Source: Fragilaria crotonensis (lineage: Eukaryota; Bacillariophyta; Fragilariophyceae; Fragilariales; Fragilariaceae). From it: 39,763 nucleotides of DNA. The stretch lies in the NCBI GenBank assembly GCA_022925895.1, contig JAKSYS010000592.1:1-39763 (forward strand). The letters are read 5' to 3'. Positions 25,755-35,664 of the stretch are shown here, piece by piece (position 1 is the stretch's first letter; each line of letters starts with the position of its first letter). The notes beneath the pieces are model-generated. The model did not search any database, was not told where the DNA came from, and worked only from the letters and a program-made list of their open reading frames with translations. The translations under genes and the position numbers were made by a program.

Positions 25755-26237
25755 TATCAAGACAATAAAAGTACGATCCTACTGGCCGAAAACGGGAAGG
25801 CGTCAAGTGGAAAGCGAACTCGACATATCAACATTCGTTATTTCTTTATCAAGGATCGAGTGGCCTCTGGAGAGGTCAAAATTGAGCATTGTCCTACCAA
25901 CGATATGGTTGGTGACTTCTTTACTAAACCTTCGCAAGGGATGCAATTTATAATTTGGACCGCTCGGAACGAAGTCCTCCATTCAGCAGACGATGACGAC
26001 CAAATAAATATCCGGTCCACAGAAATTGCGGAAATCAAGGCACTGTACCGACAACCTCACTTACTTCGAGTATGTGATCGTCACTACTGTGAAAGGCCCA
26101 TGGATAGTATCATTAACGGATCTTCTTCCATTCGTCGCCGTTGGCTACGAAGCGTTCGGAAATCGATCAAGGAGAATGAACAGGATGGTGGACGACAAGC
26201 TCTTATTACAACTTATTTTGCACCAAAAATGGGGTAA
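25755..26237 (+). pseudogene. Chimeric ORF: copia RNase H end joined to a non-LTR tail
   Basis: The first part reads YQDNKSTILLAENGKASSGK, then RHINIRYFFIKDRVASGEVK and NDMVGDFFTKPSQG. This is the end of a copia RNase H of a third lineage (DN...ADFFTKP). From about 25950 the same frame changes family to IIWTARNEVLHSADDDDQIN and TEIAEIKALYRQPHLLRV, matching the W..RN..LH tail of non-LTR elements such as F. It ends in TAG at about 26237. The join lies within a few codons of GMQF. No LTR or other border is seen. It is a fusion of two transposon fragments and is unlikely to be a working gene. Confidence 0.65.
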
Positions 26238-26855
26238 CGATGTGGCCACATGCAGACGGAGAAATCTACATATTTAGATGAAACTCTCGCGGGTAACACC
26301 GCCGGGGTGGGGTACGCATTCTGGGCCTAACGGTCTGGACGAGGCGATAACCCGATAATTAGTTTACGTTTTGTTTCAATTTATAAAGTTCCGTGACGAG
26401 ATCATGAACGTCAATCCTACGACCTACGATGATGGATCGCAAGATTGCAGGAGTGTGTTGAATAATATTACTGACGGAATGACCGGACATAGTGAGAGGA
26501 CGAACTGAGACGAAACGAATACCGGATGGAGAACCGTGGAGTCTAAACAAGACATTAAGGAGAAACCGAAGCGGTCACGATTAAGTGCCGGCAAGACTGA
26601 GAACGTATCACGTGTGAACGAAAAGGTCAATTGTAAACGGACCAGCTTGGGAAAGGAGTGATAGTCTCATTCTAATTTAATTTTCCGATTTACAAGCGAT
26701 TTAATCTCCCAGTGTTGACTGCAGTACTGTATCGTTGTCTAATTGGCACGTAGGTACTGTGTGTTAATATTGTGGTTTCAACACTTACATGTATGATACT
26801 ACGAGCCGCTAAAAAGGTTGCAGCTCGGATTATTGTCGACACCACACTATTCCAA
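26238..26855. other. Gene-free stretch downstream of the DUF6824 gene
   Basis: Short open frames on both strands have no protein-like character. CAACACTGGGAGATTAAATC and the GTAC-containing words near 26720-26760 are the only notable sequence. It probably includes the 3' untranslated region of the minus-strand gene ending at 26856. Confidence 0.5.
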
Positions 26856-27919
26856 TCACAAAAATTGACTACTAAACCAGCGGCAAAGGCTCTGCGCATC
26901 CTCAACCTGGCACCCCAATGTCTGATTTGGATCGCCAAAAAAGAAGTTGACAATGGACCGTCCGTAAATAGCGGTATACATATTCAAAGTCGCTTCCACC
27001 GAATCCAAACCATGCGCGTCACGCGTTTCCCAATCATTAGGTGAGACAGCTGGCAGCATCGAAGCATCATTCAAGTCCTCCCAACGTCGATCTGATTGTT
27101 CCGACGGTTGATCCACCTCAGAGTCTGCGGGGGAAAGAGGTTTATGATGCCTTTGCTCAGAAATAGTGTTGACAGTAATGCAACCGTTCTTTCTATGCTT
27201 GGAAGCTTCTTCAAGCACAGCAAGTTGGTTATCCTGCAGCGCCGAAGTGAAGTCAAAAGGTGTTTTCGGTGAGGAAACGGATGCATAGGTATTCTTCTCT
27301 GGCTTTGTTGGAGCACCATGGCAATGAGGGGCCTCGTCGTCAACAGTGATCTCGGCCCTATTGTCGTATGACTTGATGCTGCACATTTCCTCCAGGGTTT
27401 GTTCCTCCCCAGAGATGACTGGCTTGGCCTGGTCTGTGTACTTTTGTTCTGTAATGGCGGGACGGAAGTTCTTCGGAACCACTTTCATGTTGCCCCCGAT
27501 CGTAGCCGTTGACAGTCGAGCATCGCGAAGTCCGTGACCCACCTTGTTCACGGCCATATGATGAGGCGCTTCAATCCAGGTCCCAGTTGAGGATCTCTGG
27601 AGAAAACGATAACCCAGCGCTTCAAGCTTGAGAATCAACATCTTGACCACGGCCGTCTTTTCCCCTTCGAAGTGCTTTATTCGTGGTATAGTGGACCGTA
27701 TTTCTTCACCATTTTGCGAAAGACCCTGTTGCCTGGGTTGTTGTAGGACCCGGGACCGCGTCCAAGCAAAATGTCTGTCGGCTCAATCAACAACATGGTT
27801 GGAGCCTCGAATCTGGTTGCCAACCCCTCCTGCAATGTGCCTTGACGGTTCATGCGAGGGCTCGAATTTGGATTTGCCTGTTCCGAAGCGAGATGAAGGT
27901 AACATTTTTTATGGGACAT
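26856..27919 (-). CDS. DUF6824-domain protein (apparent frameshift)
   Basis: Host-type gene. The N-terminal frame (27919-27677) carries TDILLGRGPGSYNNPGNRVF and KMVKKYGPLYHE, the opening of the DUF6824 domain found widely in diatoms. The second frame (27650-26856) continues the same domain as HFEGEKTAVVKMLILKLEAL and GYRFLQRSSTGTWIEAPHHM, then VGHGLRDAR. A polar C-terminal region of about 200 residues follows, ending NQTLGCQVEDAQSLCRWFSS. The two frames differ by one base at CACGAATAAAGCAC (about 27675-27688), with no splice signals there. This is either a sequencing indel or a pseudogene. The function of the family is unknown to me. It may be nuclear, because some members carry other DNA-binding domains. 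Confidence 0.8.
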
Positions 27920-28005
27920 CTCGACTACATATAGAAACCGACGTGAAATCTACTTGTGTCGACAGTCTTTTCTGAACCTCGCATACGTGCACTTATATCC
28001 TTCTC

Positions 28006-28016
28006 TATATATATAT
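28006..28016 (-). promoter_or_regulatory. TATA-like stretch upstream of the DUF6824 gene
   Basis: A TATATATATA run lies about 90 bp upstream of the ATG at 27919, at a plausible distance for a minus-strand promoter. No other support. Confidence 0.3.
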
Positions 28017-28379
28017 TGCTTCGTGCGATTGTGGCACGCAGTGTTCTGGATGTGAAACGACCTTAACGCAAGAAATTTTATCTTATCTATTTGTATTATA
28101 GGTAATGCAGTCATGCATGTGCTTCAAAATGGTATTGACATTGGGTCAGCTATGCGGTCATGCGTCATTTGGCAGAACCAAACTGGGACCTTGGTATTAA
28201 GTCGTTCTTGCATGCCGTTACCAACTTTTGCATGTGTCAGATCAACGAGCCTACTGTAGTACTTGTAACTGGTACATGCTTACAGAACAACTGCTTTTGT
28301 CGCGTTCCGACACAGTGCACTATGTGATAAAAAAACTCAAAATCTAATTTACGTGCTGCCGCTGTATCCAACGAAGGAG
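28017..28379. other. AT-rich intergenic DNA, nothing recognised
   Basis: No coding pattern, repeats or RNA signatures seen. A GTAC-rich patch (AGTACTTGTAACTGGTACATG) lies at about 28257-28277. Confidence 0.5.
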
Positions 28380-28890
28380 ATACTCGCATAAACATAGTAC
28401 TCTATCTGGACAACCAAAATTACGAGAGTAGCTGGACGGATTTAGAAACCGCTAATTTCACCACATACATGCACGAAGATTGACGATTTCGGTAACTAGA
28501 GAGTAGTACTACGCCCTGAAACATATGGGGTTACCGTAGCTTGTTTGTGGTTAGGTGGGACAGTTCAAAAGATGAGGCGAGTTAAAATTTTGGAAATTTT
28601 TTGGGAATGTAAACTTTCGCTTCGTAATTAAATTGCACATTTTTATATCATGTCAACAAAAGCAACGAACGACAGTACTGCTTCTTTGACACTGTTAGTA
28701 CTTGTTGGTATGCCGGTAATCTAATGTTCTGTCAAATTTGCAGTCAAATATCCAACTTTTGCATTTCTCGCGGCCACTTCAAAGTCAACATGGTCAAAGT
28801 CAATTTTGATTATAGAAGTGCGTTCACGTCGCAATTTTTTAATCCTACGGCACCTTCCATACAAAAAATTACATGCTACTAATTTAATCG
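28380..28890 (+). repeat. Diverged direct repeat P1 with a putative first exon
   Basis: P1 is related to P2 (29335-29820). Shared blocks in order are GCATAAACATA, CCAAAATTACGA, TTACCGTAG, TTCAAAAGATG, TTCGTAATT, ATGTC(A/T)AC(A/G)AAAG, TTGTTGGT, and TTCTACGG / ACTAATTTA near the end. The ATG at 28650 opens a short frame, MSTKATNDSTAS. Conservation of the ATG and of upstream blocks suggests a promoter plus first exon, duplicated long ago. Confidence 0.6.
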
Positions 28891-29334
28891 CACTAACGGT
28901 CGCAAAAGCATGCGTTCAATTACGAACCACGAAATATTCCTGCTGTCCATGTCGACTGCAATTCGAATGTAATCATTGCTGAATAGATAAATTCCAAGAT
29001 GGCAGACTCCTAGAATAGACCCTTCCGATGTATTTGTAACGTGAAGAAAAACTTGTTCCGACTTGAGATTGTCAAAAGGGACTCAATTTGCCACACTAGT
29101 GACTGAATGTCCAGTTACTATGTTTAAAAAAATCTCGAAAAATAAAATTAGACCACTCATAACTCCATCAATATACACTGTATCACTGCTTTGAGTAGCT
29201 GAAAAGAAAGCCCTTTATGAGATCTTTAATTTGCTGCCGTTAGAAGTTGTGTATGAAGTGTGCCGATACAGCGAATAATTTTTCTAGTCCAGGTACTATG
29301 TTTATGCTTGTACTCGACCCACACGGTCCAACAC

Positions 29335-29820
29335 TACCAGCATAAACATATAGTAATGGGACGACCAAAATTACGACAGAAACGGGACAAATGCAAAATC
29401 GAGCCAAATCACATTATCCATTAATGTTCATCGAACATTTCGCCCAGTGAAGAGTTGCTCTAAACCTCAATGCATGTGGGGGTACCGTAGGATTTTTTTG
29501 TGCAAGAGGTCTCATTCAAAAGATGGCGCGGCTCAAAAAGTTGATGTATTTTTACACGCAATTATTTTTAGTTCGTAATTTGAGTACAAAATTCTAGAAC
29601 ATGTCTACGAAAGGGAAGACTGGCCATAACGCTTCTGCGACCGCGGTAGCATCTGTTGGTGGGCAAGTGACCGTGTCAAGTTGGTACGTATTTTGTTGCT
29701 TGCGGCTGCACTGAAATTGCCATCGTGAAATTAGAAAATGGCCAAGAAAAAATGAGGTTCGAACTCCAATCAGTTTTTCATTCTACGGTAAAATCATACT
29801 AACTAATTTATTTGCATCCG
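29335..29820 (+). repeat. Diverged direct repeat P2 with a putative first exon
   Basis: Second copy, offset 951 bp over its centre (ATG 29601 versus 28650). It carries GGTACCGTAG (29481), TGGCGCGGCTC (29524) and a frame MSTKGKTGHNASATAVASVG ending at a GTACGT donor-like site near 29682. A short inverted repeat (ACTATGTTTATGC ... GCATAAACATATAGT) sits at its left edge. P2 ends where module M1 begins. Confidence 0.6.
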
Positions 29821-30021
29821 CCTAAGGGGGCGGGCCTAAAAATAGATAAAATATCCACAGATATAGATACTTTTACTTGATACGGCGGGTGTCATTTTTA
29901 ACTGAGGATTTGTACGGTGGGTGTCACTTTTTGTACGTCGTGTGTCACTTTTTATTTAGAGACGTGTACGTCGGGTGCTACGCCGCGTTCCCGTAGATCC
30001 CGTACCATCTCAATTGGCGCG
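29821..30021 (+). promoter_or_regulatory. Phased regulatory module M1
   Basis: Starts CCTAAGGGGGCGGG, then TAGATAAAATATCC and ATAGATACTTTTACTTGA. TACG repeats begin at 29881, 29913, 29934 and 29967 (variant CGGGTGTCA). GTAC is at 30002 and TGGCGC at 30015, 48 bp after the last repeat. The distance from start to first repeat is 60 bp, the same as in the other three modules. Confidence 0.7.
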
Positions 30022-30042
30022 CTAACCCCTAACCCCTAACCC
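30022..30042. repeat. Telomere-like CCCCTAA repeat
   Basis: Three units of the CTAACCC type in CCCCTAA spacing directly follow the TGGCGC box of M1. Diatom telomeres are usually CCCTAA, so this seven-base variant is telomere-like only and very short. Confidence 0.45.
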
Positions 30043-30758
30043 GGCGGCACACCATCCCATCGATCTCCACGGGGTACCCCCAGTCTGTCGCGTCCCCGGT
30101 GCCCCTGGTTGCTCCCATGACCCTCTTGCCGGTGTGACTCGCGTTTGGGAGTGCCAAACCAACAATCACGACGAGTGTCAATGATGTCTCCTCCTCGACG
30201 ATGCTCCCAGTGTCGACCGTGTTCACGAGGCTCCCAATCAGGCGCACCACCTTCTCGACCCAACGCACACTGCATACCGTCACCTTCAACATCACACCAA
30301 ACGCCCGAACGTGGGCGCTTCCGTTCACCATGCCACGAACCAGGATCACGACTGCGGCAAAGACTCCAGTGGTTATCCGACGAGCCCGGATCACGACTGC
30401 GGCAAAGACTCCGGTGGTTATCCGACGAGCCCTTGCCACCATAGCCAGGCTCACCCTCGCGACCGCTCCGATCCGGATGCCGACCGCCGTATCTGTGTTC
30501 ACGAGGTGCGTTTCGCGTTCCACACACCTCAAATTCCCATGACCGCAAGTTTCGACACCTCCGAAGCGATTCCCACCCGCTTGTTTGACGTTCTCCATCA
30601 ACATAATCGTCACATCCGCCGATGAAAGCAGCAGCCTCACCGGAACACGAGTGATGTTCCCTGGAACGGATTTTTCCACGTCGATCGGATTTTTCCTCGA
30701 AAATCGGACCCGTATCACGAGATGCGACATCACCAGGGCACCGCGCCACGCAATCCAC
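30036..30758 (-). CDS. GC-rich low-complexity region with long open frames
   Basis: About 720 bp that are much richer in GC than the surroundings. The minus strand is open in two frames (240 and 234 codons) and the plus strand in several shorter ones, so codon bias alone cannot decide. The minus product would be Gly/Arg/Asp/His-rich (SLCRSRDPGSSDNHWSLCRS) and contains a 15-residue repeat. The plus strand, downstream of M1, offers HDCGKDSSGYPTSP units. No family is recognised. If M1 is a promoter, the plus-strand reading would be the natural one. Confidence 0.2.
   Translation of the reverse strand: MDCVARCPGDVASRDTGPIFEEKSDRRGKIRSREHHSCSGEAAAFIGGCDDYVDGERQTSGWESLRRCRNLRSWEFEVCGTRNAPREHRYGGRHPDRSGREGEPGYGGKGSSDNHRSLCRSRDPGSSDNHWSLCRSRDPGSWHGERKRPRSGVWCDVEGDGMQCALGREGGAPDWEPREHGRHWEHRRGGDIIDTRRDCWFGTPKRESHRQEGHGSNQGHRGRDRLGVPRGDRWDGVPPG
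30343..30432. repeat. Two tandem 45-bp units
   Basis: GGATCACGACTGCGGCAAAG starts at 30343 and again at 30388, and the units differ by about one base. The period is a multiple of three, so all frames stay open across it. Confidence 0.8.
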
Positions 30759-30771
30759 GTAACCGCGGATC

Positions 30772-30983
30772 CCTAAGGGAGCGAGCTTCTATGTAGATTA
30801 TATATCCTCAGGTATGGATACTTTTATTAGATACGTTGGGAGTGATTTTTGTACGTCGGGAGGGACATTTTTGTACGTCGAGAGGGATCCCCCAGTAATG
30901 ATTCCTACGTTAGACAGCTCGATTTTGTACGTCGGGAGTTACGATCGATCCAAGTAGAATTCGGTACTATCGAAATTGGCGCG
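30772..30983 (+). promoter_or_regulatory. Phased regulatory module M2
   Basis: Starts CCTAAGGGAGCGAG, then TAGATTATATATCC and ATGGATACTTTTATTAGA. TACG repeats begin at 30832, 30852, 30874, 30906 and 30928 (variant CGGGAGGGA). GTAC is at 30964 and TGGCGCGGCTC at 30977, 49 bp after the last repeat. M2 replaces the continuation of the M1 region. Confidence 0.7.
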
Positions 30984-31055
30984 GCTCCCGACTGACTTTA
31001 TTACACAGGCACACAAACATCACGGCTTGTCCATAACAAACTCATCATTCCCATC

Positions 31056-31156
31056 ATGCCATCATCAAGCTCTCCTCCAATACAAAAGCTGGTTAACGGA
31101 ATTATCAGTCCTGTTGTTTCTGTCCGTCTTCCGGTGCAAAGCACAGAGATCGACCC
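31056..31156 (+). pseudogene. Truncated ORF start downstream of M2
   Basis: ATG at 31056 opens MPSSSSPPIQKLVNGIISPV, then VSVRLPVQSTEIDP, a protein-like N-terminus of about 33 codons. It is cut by the start of module M3 at 31157, after which the frame enters non-coding sequence. No homologue is recognised. It fits the pattern that each module is followed by the beginning of a gene. Confidence 0.4.
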
Positions 31157-31346
31157 CCTAAGGGGGCGGGGTTCAAATTAGATAAAATGTCCTCAAGTAT
31201 AGATGCTTTTACTTGATACGGCCGGAGGGGAAATTTGTACGTCCGGAGGGGAATTTTATACGTCCGGAGGGTTTTTTACTTAGGAACGAATACGTCCGGA
31301 AGGAAAACGCTATCCGTACAATTTGCTCGTACAAAAATATGGTGCA
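31157..31346 (+). promoter_or_regulatory. Phased regulatory module M3
   Basis: Starts CCTAAGGGGGCGGGG, then TAGATAAAATGTCC and ATAGATGCTTTTACTTGA. TACG repeats begin at 31217, 31238, 31259 and 31291 (variant TCCGGAGGGG; spacings 21, 21, 32). GTAC is at 31329 and TGGTGC at 31340. The ATG of helicase copy 1 is at 31476. It is nearly identical to M4. Confidence 0.75.
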
Positions 31347-31475
31347 ATTTAGGTGCATCAACTCATCGAATGATAGTCTTTACGTATGTTAAACCAGGTA
31401 TGGTCAAAATGTTTTTGCCGCCCAATTTTTGAACTATGCACTCGGCACTCCTGGTACAAGCGCCATTATCACATC

Positions 31476-33307
31476 ATGATGACCACCCTTGAGATACAAG
31501 AGGTGACTACCAACAACATGTCTCCTTTGCAAGCATCTGATCAACTTGATCACCCCCCTGCATCACTTCAAGGTATATTTTCCATTTCTCCCTTTGGACT
31601 TGGGTGTCGACTCTGCCCAAAAAAAGTGTCTATCCAGATCAATGAGAGATGCATCCGTGAGCATGTCAAAAAACATGGTTTTGACAGCAGGGCCGCGTCT
31701 ATCCGTTCCCTTTTTGATACTTTTGTAACAAAACTGGAAGTCATAAAGGCTGCTGGAACAATTGAGCCGTTCCGAATTGACAACAGTACTTATAAGGGAT
31801 TTTCATGCATCTGCGGTGAAGTTTTTCCAAGAAAGGACAACGCACGCCGTCACTGCACAAGGTTGGTTGTGATCCGTCTTGTCTCCAGAAGGTTGAGCTC
31901 ATCAAATTGTGTTGTGGTCAATTTGTTTCAGAGGTGCAAATTGACAAGTTCTTCAACACTGTACCTCGAATCACGCAGCAATTTGATTACTGCAAGGCAA
32001 GAGCGGCTTTGCTTCCTTTCCTTCCACCCAGGGAAAAGCACGACCATACGTACACACACATGTACACCCCATCATTGATGGTTGTGTTTGTCCACAAGAC
32101 TTTGTAAGAAGGATAAAAATGACTTCATTTCTATCCATTCTCCACTGAGCCAAATGCATGAGACAGTTCTGATCAAAATTCATAACCAAGCTGAAAATTG
32201 GCTTTGAATTTTGCGCAGAAGAATATTTTGATGGTGCTAGGGAATCTCCGCGCTGGACTACAAAATTTTGATGCTGGTGAAGTCAATGGTATGTCACAAG
32301 GGAAGACTTATACGATGCAGCATGATCCATCCAGCTTACTACCTGAATTGAAGAAGCTTTTATCCTATTCCTATCGCAAGGGCCTTTTTGCATCAAGGGT
32401 TTTGATGAAAGCGATGAATTTGCAGTCGCATATTTTGAAAGATTTTTTGCTTGAAGTTCCACCATCAGTTGCCACGCATCCCTTTGCGGTGGAATTCTGT
32501 CTCATGTTTCCTTTTCGTATCTGCTCAGGAATCAAAAATCTCTGATATCCTGTGACACTGTGTCATCGTTATTCTCCAAGGTAGCATCGCTTCTGAAAGC
32601 AGCAGTAGTTCCCGTCATCTGCTCTTTTCAGAGCAGTCATCCACCCATTCTGGAGATTTGCTTGTGTCATCTATTCGCAAGGCTCCGTACTCCATATTCT
32701 GTCACCGATGGTTCGACAAATAAGAGAAATGCATGAACGACTACCAAAAAGGCAAAACTATGATTGACTCCGTGGAAATATCATTGTTGACCAATATGCA
32801 TTTCCATCGACAACTGGTCACGATAGTACCCACAGCCTTACCTTGATGCGGAGTCGCTAACTCATTTGGCTGATGGTTCCTGGTGGAGCCTGTGGTGATC
32901 CATCAACATTTATCAGAGTCCATGTCGATGATGATACGGCAGACATTTCATTGCTCGATGTCACTCCCTGTTGGAATTTTGGACTTTCATTCCTTGTTGA
33001 TCATTTGGATTGTTTAACGGCACTGTTGAAGATGGCATTTCATGGTTTTGGAGGAGGATCTGCAAGGATGAGAGAGTTGACAGAACCAACTATGTTTCAC
33101 TGCGTGTACAGCAACAATGCTTTATATTACTCCATGACGTCACTGAAGGGTTTTAACAGTTCTTCTCGTCGTCGGTTTAAGAAAGTGGAGCGAAAACTCC
33201 CTCCTGTCATCACTCGATACTTTTTGTTGTACCGATCTCTCGTCAATGCGAATGTGAATCTTTTTGAGCAATCCAATTCCCTTTTCATCTTTCCAAAGCG
33301 GATAACA
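31476..33307 (+). pseudogene. OrsD-like zinc-finger/helicase protein, copy 1, truncated
   Basis: This is the N-terminal part of the protein encoded in full by copy 2. ATG 31476 (MMTTLEIQEVTTNNMSPLQA) leads to a zinc finger CRLCPKKV ... CIREHVKKHG, and then CICGEVFPRKDNARRHC. This matches the two-finger pattern of fungal OrsD (DUF3505) proteins. Homology to copy 2 continues to GATAACACC at 33309, where module M4 starts and the coding text is cut. The helicase motor is absent. The copy differs from copy 2 mostly by one- or two-base indels in homopolymers, with its first frame break at AAGGTTGG near 31863. Confidence 0.75.
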
Positions 33308-33497
33308 CCTAAGGGGGCGGGGTTCAAATTAGATAAAATGTCCTCAAGTATAGATGCTTTTACTTGATACGGCCGGAGGGGAAATTTGTACGTCCGGAGG
33401 GGAATTTTATACGTCCGGAGGGTTTTTTACTTAGGAACGACTACGTCCGGAGGGAAAACGCTATCCGTACAATTTGCTCGTACAAAAATATGGCGCA
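33308..33497 (+). promoter_or_regulatory. Phased regulatory module M4
   Basis: Lies 2151 bp after M3 with the same layout: CCTAAGGGGGCGGGG, TACG repeats at 33368, 33389, 33410 and 33442, GTAC at 33480 and TGGCGC at 33491. The helicase copy 2 ATG is at 33627. It directly interrupts copy 1 after ATAACACC. Confidence 0.75.
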
Positions 33498-33626
33498 ATT
33501 TAGGTGCATCAACTCATCGAATGATAGTCTTTACGTATGTTAAACCAGGTATGGTCAAAATGTTTTTGCCGCCCAATTTTTGAACTATGCACTCGGCACT
33601 CCTGGTACAAGCGCCATTATCACATC

Positions 33627-35586
33627 ATGATGACCACCCTTGAGATACAAGAGGTGACTACCAACAACATGTCTCCTTTGCAAGCATCTGATCAACTTGA
33701 TCACCCCCCTGCATCACTTCAAGGTATATTTTCCATTTCTCCCTTTGGACTTGGGTGTCGACTCTGCCCAAAAAAAGTGTCTATCCAGATCAATGAGAGA
33801 TGCATCCGTGAGCATGTCAAAAAACATGGTTTTGACAGCAGGGCCGCGTCTATCCGTTCCCTTTGATACTTTTGTAACAAAACTGGAAGTCATAAAGGCT
33901 GCTGGAACAATTGAGCCGTTCCGAATTGACAACAGTACTTATAAGGGATTTTCATGCATCTGCGGTGAAGTTTTTCCAAGAAAGGACAACGCACGCCGTC
34001 ACTGCACAAGGTTGGGTTGTGATCCGTCTTGTCTCCAGAAGGTTGAGCTCATCAAATTGTGTTGTGGTCAATTTGTTTCAGAGGTGCAAATTGACAAGTT
34101 CTTCAACACTGTACCTCGAATCACGCAGCAATTTGATTACTGCAAGGCAAGAGCGGCTTTGCTTCCTTTCCTTCCACCCAGGGAAAAGCACGACCATACG
34201 TACACACACATGTACACCCCCATCATTGATGGTTGTGTTTGTCCACAAGACTTTGTAAGAAGGATAAAAAATGACTTCATTTCTATCCATTCTCCACCGA
34301 GCCAAATGCATGAGACAGTTCTGATCAAAATTCATAACCAAGCTGAAAATTGGCTTTTGAATTTTGCGCAGAAGAATATTTTGATGGTGCCAGGGAATCT
34401 CCGCGCTGGACTACAAAATTTTGATGCTGGTGAAGTCAATGGTATGTCACAAGGGAAGACTTATACGATGCAGCATGATCCATCCAGCTTACTACCTGAA
34501 TTGAAGAAGCTTTTATCCTATTCCTATCGCAAGGGCCTTTTGCATCAAGGGTTTTGATGAAAGCGATGAATTTGCAGTCGCATATTTTTGAAAGATTTTT
34601 GCTTGAAGTTCCACCATCAGTTGCCACGCATCCCTTTGCGGTGGAATTCTGTCTCATGTTTTTTTCGTGTATCTGCTCAGGAATCAAAAATCTCTCTGAT
34701 ATCCTGTGACACTGTGTCATCGTTATTCTCCAAGGTAGCATCGCTTCTGAAAGCAGCAGTATGCTCCGTCATCTGCTCTTTTTCAGAGCAGTCATCCACC
34801 CATTCTGGAGATTTGCTTGTGTCATCTATTCGCAAGGCTCCCGTACTCCATATTCTGTCACCGATGGTTCGACAAATAAGAGAAATGCATGAACGACTAC
34901 CAAAAAGGCAAAAAACTATGATTGACTCCGGTGGAAATATCATTGTTGACCAATATGCATTTCCATACGACAACTGGTCACGCATAGTACCCACAGCTCT
35001 TACCTTGATGCGGGAGTCGCTAACTCATTTGGCTGATGGTTCCTGGTGGGAGCCTGTGGTGGATCCATCAACATTTATCAGAGTCCATGTCGATGATGAT
35101 ACGGCAGACATTTCATTGCTCGATGTCACTCCCTGTTGGAATTTTGGACTTTCATTCCTTGTTGATCATTTGGATTGTTTAACGGCACTGTTGAAGATGG
35201 CATTTCATGGTTTTGGAGGAGGATCTGCAAGGATGAGAGAGTTGACAGAACCAACTATGTTTCACTGCGTGTACAGCAACAATGCTTTATATTACTCCAT
35301 GACGTCACTGAAGGGTTTTAACAGTTCTTCTCGTCGTCGGTTTAAGAAAGTGGAGCGAAAACTCCCTCCTGTCATCACTCGATACTTTTTGTTGTACCGA
35401 TCTCTCGTCAATGCGAATGTGAATCTTTTGAGCAATCCATTCCCTTTTCATCTTTCCAAAGCGGATAACACCTTCAAATTTTGGTGTTCCAAATTTGTTC
35501 AGGAATATTTTCAATTTGGATTCATCACCCGATATGCGGCAGATTCGACAATTTTGGGCGTGTGTTTCAAACTTTGTTACTGGTGA
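33627..35586 (+). CDS. OrsD-like N-terminal and middle region of helicase copy 2
   Basis: Reads from ATG 33627 with the same start as copy 1. The two cysteine/histidine fingers come first (CRLCPKKV...HVKKHG and CICGEVFPRKDNARRHC). Then come RITQQFDYCKARAALLPFLP and SQMHETVLIKIHNQAENWLL. The 34588-35586 frame carries LHILSPMVRQIREMHERLPK, HGFGGGSARMRELTEPTMFH and KLPPVITRYFLLYRSLVNAN. The last two blocks resemble the middle region of fungal OrsD/telomere-linked RecQ proteins (about 1,300 residues overall). The frame is broken near 33866 (TTT where copy 1 has TTTTT) and near 34545-34600. Copy 1 is open across both, so the gene may be intact in reality. Confidence 0.7.
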
Positions 35587-35664
35587 CGATGAGGATGGAA
35601 AGGCTTTTTGACATCCACAGCAAGTTCTGTGGCGGCATCAAAATGGGGCACTCAAAGATGACAC

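Noticed and set aside
28650-30772. A common 951-bp period (28650 to 29601, and 29821 to 30772)
   Set aside because: The two pairs are not homologous to each other, so the equal spacing is most likely coincidence.
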